From contig JAFMSR010000009.1 in assembly GCA_022818135.1 (NCBI GenBank), positions 11,398,948 through 11,462,947 on the forward strand: a stretch of DNA of 64,000 bases. Reading direction: 5' to 3'. Below are positions 54,656-64,000 of this stretch, piece after piece (the stretch's first letter is position 1; every line of letters begins with the position of its first letter). The notes under the pieces were generated by a model. That model searched no databases, was not told the DNA's origin, and saw only the letters and a list, made by a program, of their open reading frames with translations. Made by a program: the position numbers and the translations under genes. The DNA is from Saxidomus purpurata (lineage: Eukaryota > Mollusca > Bivalvia > Venerida > Veneridae).

Positions 54656-55600
54656 AAATGAATTTCCTGTAATATCATAAAATATGCATGGTTAGATCGC
54701 TTTCGTTAAACAGGTAATCATCTTCACTACGTATTATGCTACTAAGTAATGAACTGGTGGCTTTGTATTACAACAGTAGAGAGGACAATATTTCGAATAC
54801 TATCCCATAAAAGAAATAACATTTACAATACCGTCTCAAATACTTTATTTGAGCTTCATGAGAAATAATCGTTTTCTAGACACACACATTCATTAACATG
54901 CATTGCTGTGTTCTGTTAAAACTAAGGTCTCGTGGAATTTTATATGCATAAAATATTATTTGCTTCATTGATATTAATTTGCCTGTTTTTGTTACAAATG
55001 TACAATTATATATAATAATATGACGATAAGGCCAGCATGATCAATATCATTTTCTGTAAGTATTGCTTTAATAAAACATGCTGTATTTTTTTTATCGATA
55101 TGCGACATCCACATTTTGACAAGGCGAGATCAGTTTAAATTTCATAATATTGATGTTCTGTCGCGTTTCTATTTTATTGCGTGTTACCTGATATATATCT
55201 AGACAGTGCTTCGTTTTAATGGGAGTCAGTAAAAAGCTTAGAAAATTATGTAACTATAAAAAGGAAAAATTGGGGAAAATGTGATACATTGAAAACAAAA
55301 TAAATGATAGACAGAGACGTCGTTAAACCCGGTACATTCCCGAATTCAAAAGACACGTTTGACGAATTATGAGATAATATAGCAAGCAATTTCTGCAATG
55401 AGTCTATATTATTAGTAAGTATTAGAAAGTATATTTTTCTATTTCAAGTGGTACTACATCACAAAAATATAGGATATGCAAATTACAAGATAGAATCACG
55501 GAAAGCAATGTGTTTCGAGCAAAAAAGTCTTAGTAGTACCTACGTTAAGGACCTGTGAAAAAAAATCTGAATTAACAAAACACAAAAGTGATTAGTTCCT

Positions 55601-58241
55601 GAATGACCCAATCAAATGTTTATATACTAAAGCAAGTTTACATCGTTTCGAAAGTTGAAATTAATTGATCAAACTGCATAAAAACAACTTTCTCAACGAC
55701 AAAATGGAGAGATTGAACTTTACTAAAAACTGTAGTTGGATGAATGTTTTCGAAGCTCACTGTAATCTATCTGTCTTCAAAATCGCAAGAAATAAAAATA
55801 GAACTAGTTTACAATGTATTTATAATGATTAATATCATTTAGGCATTTACTTAGGAAACTGGACACACTGGAAATATATATAATACGTATACACCAAACC
55901 CTCTATTTATGTACAAAAAACCAACCTGAAAATATAACGTTAGGACAGCTATCTGTATTACTTTGTAACGTTTAAGGAAATGGAAATCTTATTGTATTAA
56001 TATCTATTGAAGATGTATCATTCTTGCATACCAGATGGGGATATCTGCAGTTTTTACCAGTGCTGGAAAATCTCATCTTACACCCCCCCCCGTGTAAGAC
56101 GACTTACGTGAATTACTTATGACGTAACGTTATAAACAATGTGACGTCACTTTCCCAAACATAGCATCTAAAGAACGTTTGTTTTTATATTAAAATGCAT
56201 CATTTCGATAAGTTTGTTTTTAAATATCTATTTCAAAGTGCAAGACGGTATGCAAGAAAAAGTTTCTTCCATGAGATACTTGGTTCAGATCGAAATATCC
56301 GTCACTTCGGGTAACTCGGCAGAGCCTCGTTCCCGCCAAAACAGTCACCCTCAGTTCTGAACCTCGTGCTCATATAAGAAACTAATAAGAACATAAATAT
56401 AGTCTGGTAGAAGATGAGACTGCCCCTTTGAATTTTCGAGTTATTACTGAATGAAAGGTTAACGTTCGTTTGCAATGCAGATTTTTATCAAATGAACCCC
56501 CCCCCCCCCCCCCCTCCTCCAGAAAAAATAAACAAGCAAAATGGTGCATTTTCTATTTGTGACACATAACAGATATTTTGAGAGCAAAACAAAATTGCCA
56601 ATCGACATGAATTAAAAAAAAAACAGGCAAAACTGCCTAATTATCAAATGGAATGTTTCACAAAAGAAGACTCCTTCTGCCGGTAATAACTGTTAACGAT
56701 TTTACAAAGAAATTGAAGTATTTGTGTTTTGTCGTTTGAGGCATTTAATAGTCTAAAAACTGGAAATGTTGATCATAAACCATGCTTCATTCGGCCTTAG
56801 GACAATTATGTGGCACGCTTAAATGGATGAGTTTTCAGTGCTCAAAACCAATCAGAAAAAAAAGATGAAATAGGGAGAGAAATGTTTGAATTGCAAACAT
56901 GACAAAAAACATTAATTTTACAAATTAAATTGACCAGGTCGTCTCTAATACGGCAATATTCAATGCATAAATTCCAAATACTCAATATAACCTTATTTTG
57001 ATGCATTTCAGGGACGTAAATTTACGTTCTGTTCAGTTTCAATTTATTTGCCTCGACTGAAATTTGCACAGCACGAGACTGACACTAATTGTAGTCCATT
57101 CATATTATGTTGAAAAAAAAGTGTAATTTCACGAAATTGAAGCACAAACAAAACGACTCCTCATTCGCATCACGCAGTTGAAATTGAGTTGTAACCCACA
57201 TTTCATACTTAATCAGAGTTTTGTAGAATGATTCAAATGAAATAAACAGACATCTTAAAGCCGATGAGAACTTAAATCATTGGTTGGAACAGGTGAACCT
57301 TAAATAACATTCATCTCATAGGTGCTATAATATGGCGTATTAAATACTTTCAAAACAGCCAAACAGGGAAAATAGAAAACAGGCATCAAATAAGAGTACA
57401 CTAGCAGATATGTTTGATTGGATTTAAGGACCCAAATAGCAAAGTAAAGGTGGAATAGTAAATGACGACACGCACATAATGAGCGTCAGTACGTACTTAA
57501 ATTATTTTGTTTTCATTTTAAGTGTTTCAATTTATTTGAAATAAAGTCATACGTTTAATACTTTAAGTCGTAAATCACTAGTCTTAAAATTAATAACGGG
57601 ATATTTCAGTTAGTTAAATGATTGTTTTTAAAATATAGATTAGTAGGTGCTTATCGTTAGATAACCATGGTTATGCTGGCCAGTTTATATGACTGGCGGC
57701 TCTTGTCTCTGTAATGCAGGTTTTCGAAGTCAGCAACGTGTTAAACAGGGTGATTTTCAGTATCTTTTTAACTGAACTTAAACCTTAAGTAAGGTTGTTT
57801 GCTAGCAAAGTGTAATGAATGATATCAATAAGACAAGAAAATTTTGTTTTTTGTCAACAACGTCATCCTACGTCTTGCCAGACGATAAAAAGGTACCAAT
57901 TTTATATTCATTGTTATTGTGTCCGTATATATGCTACGTTCAATTCATAAACATGTATGATAAAACTAAGAAATGTGTTTTCATTTAAATTAATACAATT
58001 CTAAACTGAAGAAAGACAATTAAATTCGAATATAAACATTAACGGCTGTGTTTGAAACATTTTTATGAAGTGTTGTAGGCAAAACTATCATGCGCTTCTG
58101 AAAGAAAAATATATCATGACAAAAAAGCAACCTGCGCCTGTCGGGAGTCTTGGCCAGTTTACACAGGGAGGTGTGCCAGGGTCGGCCGGGACTATGAACA
58201 ATCAAAGTGAAAAAATGAATATATGTTAATTGTTTTTTAGG
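55601..58241. other. No recognisable gene; poly-C runs
   Basis: AT-rich DNA with C runs at 56083-56091 and 56497-56514 (18 C). The frame at 58020-58205 crosses a GC-richer patch but has no domain. Confidence 0.45.
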
Positions 58242-58288
58242 TGATATATTATCCGCCTGGATATATATGTCGAGGCGGGTAATATAAC
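58242..58288. repeat. Near-perfect 47-bp hairpin
   Basis: The left arm 'gatatattatccgcct' pairs with the right arm 'aggcgggtaatat', and the centre is 'ggatatatatgtcg', itself nearly symmetric. Such a fold could be a MITE remnant, a protein-binding palindrome or a structured transcript. No second copy was seen in the window. Confidence 0.6.
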
Positions 58289-60310
58289 TCCATATACCAT
58301 GTAAAGAAACAAATAACTATTTTATTACCTTTTGTTTTCTTAACGGACTCATTTCATTTTAAATCCATTTAACGGCTGAACGTAGGCAGGCCTTCAAATG
58401 CCCTTATGATAACTCACTGTCACTGTGTCATCTTGTGTTGCGAAATGCAAAGGATTTTTCCTACGAATGCAGGTTTGTACTTTGAAATGAGCATAAATCG
58501 TTTGCATATACATTCCTAAAATTTCATTTTGACTGCAAAAACACCACTGGACTTAAAAATCATTTTTCTTCTCAATCAATGTTCCGTTGATATGTATACC
58601 AATACTCTTTGTAACAAGAGCCGGTATTGCGTACACTAAAAAAACGAACCATTCTAGCGTAGGGTACAATGAGGGAATATGCAAAGTGTTTATTACCGGC
58701 TTACCCGTTAATATCAATTCCTATTTACGGATGTTTGGCCAATCAAACGGCTGGAATTTTTCAGGAATGATAATAGATATTTGTATTAAGCGCTGATCTG
58801 AGTCTTGATATTCGGTTGAATTTGATTGTTGTAATAAAACCTTATTTCACCAAAATGTCTTTACTGATAAATCCCAAAGTATGAAAACTGCTGAACAACG
58901 AAATGTAAAATAGCTTTTTCTAATGAAGATCAAACTTACCTGTCAATGTGAAAGCTGACAACAACATTGTTCGTGGTCATATTGATTGGATTTTACATGT
59001 AACTATACACAAAAGGTATGTATAAAACAGCTCTATAAAGTATGTAGTTAATCAGTGTTGGCGCTAATCCTACAAGACATACATGTTCTCTATTAAAAAG
59101 ACAAGACATCGGAAAATGAATATTGAATACATTCACCAGGGGATTTTAACATTGCCAGGACAACATTATTTCTTTTATAACAAAATAGCTGTATGTGTCC
59201 ATGCATAAGATATAACATTCATTATGCATGTACTACAAATATAGCGTGGTGTAACACGGAACCTGAAGACGATAAAATGTGTCAAAACTGGAAGGTTCTG
59301 ATTCTATATTTTACTGTCAATATAAGATTTAATCTGCATTTGTCCACTTGGTATTCTTATTTTCAACAATATTTATATTTATTTTTATACTTAGACGAAC
59401 TTCAGGTGCGCTATATTAGAAGGAATGTCTTGCTATGTCAAGGGTCTAGAATCTGTGGCATGGTGAAAACCGTTCGATCAATAGAGTTATTAACTCATCT
59501 TATATTAATCAATTATATCTAAAAGGCAACTGATGTAAGTAAAAATTCACAGATCAGAACTCAAATGTTTGACAGAGTAAAACTACTAGCATTTTTAAGT
59601 ATTTAAATTAATACATGTATTAAAGAATACATATCACTTAATAAGCATCATATTTTAGATAATGAGATATGGCCCTTTGATTTATTTGTTCTACTTGAAT
59701 TTAATTTGCTAATTGTTTACATATTTGTGCTTACTTCAAAACGTAGAGAAGTAATTAATAGCTGTGGGGATATGGCACACCAAACTCCTGCTGTTTTGGT
59801 AATGTTTAGAACATGTGACAGTAGTTGCATAACACCGTCTTTGTTTCATGTAAGATTTCTTTTTTTTGTGTGCAATATGTGTTTATGTGTGTAATAAACT
59901 CTGTGCAGACTTTAAAGACTTTTAACAACGCTTATATAGAAAAACAAACATGTTTAGACGATTGAACTTGTCACGACCTAAAATTAATTGCCAGCTAATA
60001 AGTAACAAATGGTATAGTCAATCATTCCGTTAACATTCCTGTATAAACGGTTTTCCATGCTTGAACTATTTCAATACGAAGGAAGTTAAACATGCTTGAA
60101 ATTCTCTTCTCGTGTAGATATAATGAGAACAGTATTACTAAATGTTTGAATTTAAATTCAAAGAGAGATATGGAATGCAATTAGAACAAAAATAGAAACA
60201 GTAAAACGACAGAAGCACTTTGAAATAGATATGTTTTTTGGATCACCTTTGTTTTGTTTCGTTCAAAACTGTTATGTTGCTAAGAATTATTAAAACACCT
60301 GAACTAGAGA
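58289..60310. other. No recognisable gene
   Basis: AT-rich DNA. The 109-codon frame at 59193-59522 is the longest but shows no family motif or signal; the frames at 58587-58796 and 59706-59894 likewise. Confidence 0.4.
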
Positions 60311-60383
60311 TATAAAAACAAAAATAATATCAAACAGGGAATACCACGTACCAAAAACCCTCCCCACCCCCCCCCCCCCCCCC

Positions 60384-60433
<50 letters not shown>

Positions 60434-60525
60434 ACACCTCCCGAACCCAGAAGCGCACACCACCAACACACACACACACCCACACAACACACCACACACA
60501 CACACACACACACACCCCAACATAT
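60311..60525 (-). mobile_element. GT-core dispersed repeat with poly-C core
   Basis: It opens like the copies at 3407 and 16884 ('aaaacaaaaataatatcaaa', 'gggaataccacgtaccaaaa'). The segment that in those copies reads 'cgcagcctccccaaaacgag' is replaced by 17 C (60367-60383), AA and 48 C (60386-60433). It resumes with 'acccagaagcgcacac' and a CA array. The poly-Gly frames on the minus strand are not proteins. Run length is likely unreliable. Confidence 0.85.
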
Positions 60526-62164
60526 AACCACCAAAACAATAAGCCTTTATAATAATGATAATTAAATTGCTTGGGTAATATGTATTTCTACCTTGCCGAC
60601 ACTGCAACTTTCTCATTTAGCAATGCCAGTGCAGAACAAACTCCTTTAGTTAAAGCTTATAAAAGAGGGCTTTACCAGTTGGTAACATGGTTTTGGGCAA
60701 CAAAAAGATGACATAGGGGGACAAATCGAAGCAAAGCTAAGTTTTTATTTGTGTTACCTTTATCGTTACTCAGTAGCGTATAAACAGCTGGTTAGACAGA
60801 TTATTCATAAGAACAGCACAGCTTCTAAATATGAATTTTATTATAATAGAAGACATGAAAGGCAATTACAATTCCTTGTTCAAAGTTTCCATTCGATTCT
60901 TTTATAGTGATATGTTGTAGTATACTTTCTAAGAAACCGAAATACGCTTCATTCGTTGGCATATATCACTCTATAGTATTAGCTCTGTTTCACATGAATC
61001 TAATCTAATTGAGCGAAAACATGTTCGACACATGTTTTTGTCCGAATTGCAGATGATAGTTTTGGTAGTTTGGAGAGGCAGTTACGTACACAATCCAAGC
61101 CGTTAAATTAATCTTCGTTCCTTGACATTTAAATAGCTGGTTAACCTGCATGTATCATATAAACTGATAAATAGTTTCTAGCACACCTGAAACATGCTTT
61201 CTTTCCCTTGCATGTTACCAGATGCGTTGAATAAACATTTTGACACTTGGGTTATCTCTGAATAGAGCAGCATAATAGCTGTGATAAAATGATTGATTGT
61301 ATAGTCAGCATGGTTAAAAAAGCGCAAAGAATATTTCGCCATCACATACATGTAGCAGACATGTTCAACCACTTTTGAACGAGAAAAAAGTTACCAGATA
61401 TAAGATAAAATGATCATGGCAAAACTAAATTTGATAGAAAGTGCAAATTTAAACACTGTCGAATAACCAATTAACTTACATTGGGCTATTAGCAGTACCA
61501 ACATTTACTGTTTTTCTTGCTTTTCTATTCAGGAACAGATATCATTGATAAGTATATATAATACATTTTTGACACTTTATTTATTTTAAAGTTTTTTTAC
61601 CAGCATAGATACTAAATAAATAGTTGATAAAATGGAAAGGACTTTTTGTTTGCATTGGAAGCAATTTTAACACTACTTTTTTTAAATGCAATATCTTTGA
61701 TATATATACTGTACTGCGATGTGTATTTGATATATTTTCCACAAAGTGCTTTTTAATTATTGGCGAGTCAAGTATTGTTTTCAGTAGAAAACGGGCACTT
61801 TCAGAGTGTTGATGCTTTTGAGAACATGATTTTACACATTATGAAATTGAATATAGTAAACTCAGAAGCCAAATGAGAAGAGAAATATAATAACAAAACA
61901 TCTTCTCGTGTAACGTTGACAAAGACGATTTTCTACTTTTAATGTCTTAAAGTGATTTGAAAACTCACTTATACGTTAAGACTTTTTAATTCATGTAAGA
62001 AGGTAGTTTGCTAAGCAATGTTTAATTATTACCTCTTTTTACACGTAGCTATTGAGGTGTAATTGATCGTAAACATGACATTTTCAATCAGAGTAGGGTT
62101 CTACCTTTTCATCATGAAATGCTGATTAGACAAACATATATTTTTTTGTAACTGATTGAAAGTG
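60526..62164. other. No recognisable gene
   Basis: AT-rich DNA. The frames at 61178-61372 and 61624-61812 have no supporting feature. Confidence 0.45.
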
Positions 62165-63745
62165 TATAGGTGAAGCAACCTAAATTTGCTGTTTCGAAAC
62201 ATGATTATATTGAATTATCTCGGTCAATTATCAAGGGCCAAGTACAAGTTCTATAGCAAACCTAAACGTGGCTGCAACTGTCTGAGGTCTTTTTTTTAAC
62301 TCATTTAAACAAATGGCGTGACAATACTGGCATTTTTGTGTGCATTTGTTGGAATAAGGTGTCAAAGAACTTCTTCGAGTTTGACTAAAATGTAATAAAA
62401 CAGTGAGGTTATGTTTGTTAAAACTGTCCATATTGATAGATGCGCAACATTCAGTCTATTTATGGCTGCACGAAATTTTCTCAAAATGCTGTAGATTTTA
62501 TATTTAATCTTATTAGCTTGCTTCCACGTTGCCCAAGGGCTTTCAATGAGAAATTGTGTACCTTTAATAATCTTATTCTAGTGACACATGACAAGTCACT
62601 TTTTGTTACAACAAGCTTCATGTTGAAATAATTTCTAAAATTTCAAACTAATGAGTGTGTGTTTTCTACTGCAATAGTAGTATGGTGATATTTCAAAAGT
62701 TAATTCTCACATGGCTCGAGCCATTTGTCGGAATGCAGAGAAACAAATGCTGCAATAAGTAACGTTTATACGCACATACCTGTAAAACAGCGAACAAAAA
62801 CTAGTAATTTAAAGTTCAACATTTTGGATTCAAGATTCAGTTACTCTAAGTGTATGCAGTGCATTCGTTGGAGTTGACATTCTTTGATCTCCAGAGATAA
62901 TGCATAAAGCAGCGGAATGAAATATCTCATCGTTTTTAAAAAAATAAAACTGTTTCATAATTGTTTGACTACCGTCACAATATAGGTAAGTTTGGAGAGG
63001 CACATGCTAATGCTAAGCTTTTTCTTTTAATCACATTTTAATAACTGTAAATCCTGAAAAAGTTCTAAAACGACGACCGTCATTTTCCCGTGACACTTTT
63101 CGTCCCAGATATGAGTATATGAATAGATAACTTACGGGATACAGAGACTTAAAATAATGGAGAGTAGAGTGCCTGTTGTTGATGATCAATAGCATATGGT
63201 CGGGATGGTTCATACGATCCAACAAGAAAAAATGAAGAGCTAAACACTATTGGCTTCATTTAATTAAAATAAGATGTTTTAAGTTACAATTATTATTATC
63301 GGATTCGAAGCAGAATGTTTATACATTATTAATATACTATCAGTATTTAATACTTTCAGTATTTAACTTAAAAACGGGTAAAGTAACTGCGGAATTGTGT
63401 CTTCCAAATTATCTTATACGGGCATCAGTACTTGGAGTCTTTTCAAACAATTCGAACAAATTTCTCTCATTTTCATAGAATATCCACCCCTTCTCCACCC
63501 TCTGCCTGATGCGATCAGTTGTGACTAGAATTATTGTCACTTCTATAATTGGCATAAAATAAGAAATCAATGAAGATGCTGCCATTGGGAAACTTTACCA
63601 TGGATTGACACCATCCCCTCCATGTCATGTTAAGTAACAAATCGGAGAATCCTCACATCTGGTAATACAACACAACCCGCTCAGACGATGTGTTTAAAGA
63701 TAGGGTGACAAGTACGTTCGTGTCTAGGGAATCAATGTAGTTTAT
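62165..63745 (+). repeat. Old direct duplication, downstream copy, second part
   Basis: Partner of 36265-37815. It has 'ctgcaactgtctgaggtctt' (62272), 'gatgcgcaacattcagtc' (62440) and 'gatgcgatcagttgtg' (63509). It lacks the satellite and instead has about 470 bp of unrelated DNA after 63000. Confidence 0.88.
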
Positions 63746-64000
63746 TGGTAAGATTTTGAAATTATTAAAACCTTATCTGAGCGTTGCATTATGTTTCATT
63801 TATACATCAACGGCTCTTCAGCATATTTGGACATAGTTATCATATTTTGATTAATTGCATTCTTGTATGTAATACAGCTATTTTCGGCATTATTTAAATA
63901 TTGTTTTTATAAGTGTTTAAAATGTACATGTGCATCCAAATATTGATAAAGGATTAGGAAACTAGGAATCGTATCTGTTGGGATGAGCGTTAATAGAAGT
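63746..64000. other. No recognisable feature
   Basis: AT-rich DNA to the end of the window. Confidence 0.45.

Larger units (their letters stand above)
52190..55600 (+). repeat. Old direct duplication, downstream copy, first part
   Basis: Partner of 30000-31600, same orientation, interrupted by the LINE at 52279-54655. The anchors and the empty-site logic are given under the upstream copy. Confidence 0.75.

Noticed and set aside
59193..59522. 109-codon frame
   Set aside because: No domain, no paralogous copy to test it, and ordinary length for chance frames in 64 kb.
60290..60616. Glycine-rich frames
   Set aside because: They are translations of poly-C runs of uncertain length.

Overview
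The window looks like non-coding, repeat-dominated nuclear DNA from an animal, most likely a bivalve mollusc. I infer this from very AT-rich sequence, long tandem blocks built on TCAAGGTCA motifs, several tRNA-derived SINE families, a CR1/L2-like LINE with an (ATT)n tail, a mariner element and long CA/GT microsatellites. Nothing looks bacterial: there are no operons, ribosome-binding sites, rRNA or functional tRNA genes. I found no host protein-coding gene that I can defend. The only recognisable proteins are a broken mariner transposase and a broken LINE reverse transcriptase. Almost all other open frames are short, or are translations of simple repeats and SINEs.

Layout: 0.3-1.1 kb is a diverged tandem array ending in a GC-rich hairpin. 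A SINE (family A here) sits at 1.6 kb. 4.9-6.0 kb is a 145-bp-period tandem array rich in TCAAGGTCA. 6-12 kb is mostly unannotatable AT-rich DNA. 12.27-27.93 kb is a direct tandem duplication of a ~7.8 kb unit (A 12.27-20.05, B 20.05-27.93). The units share a SINE, palindromic elements and minisatellites, but differ by insertions, an inverted fragment and repeat copy number. 28.3-32.8 kb holds several tRNA-derived SINEs.

A second, older and more diverged direct duplication links 30.0-31.6 kb with 52.2-55.6 kb, and 36.3-37.8 kb with 62.2-63.7 kb, at an offset of roughly 22-26 kb. The LINE at 52.3-54.7 kb interrupts only the downstream copy; the upstream copy keeps the empty site. A 72-bp satellite (37.0-37.4 kb) is present only in the upstream copy. 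A nearly complete but dead mariner lies at 43.4-44.5 kb. Homopolymer tracts include an uninterrupted 2,269-bp poly-A at 45.5-47.8 kb that is probably an assembly artefact. One dispersed family with a GT/CA microsatellite core occurs five times.

The parts do not form a pathway. The window records repeated duplication, transposition and satellite growth. The points most worth follow-up are the nested duplications, a strongly preserved island shared by units A and B that ends in a double NF-kappaB-like palindrome, the over-represented palindrome GTACATGTAC, and the giant homopolymer.
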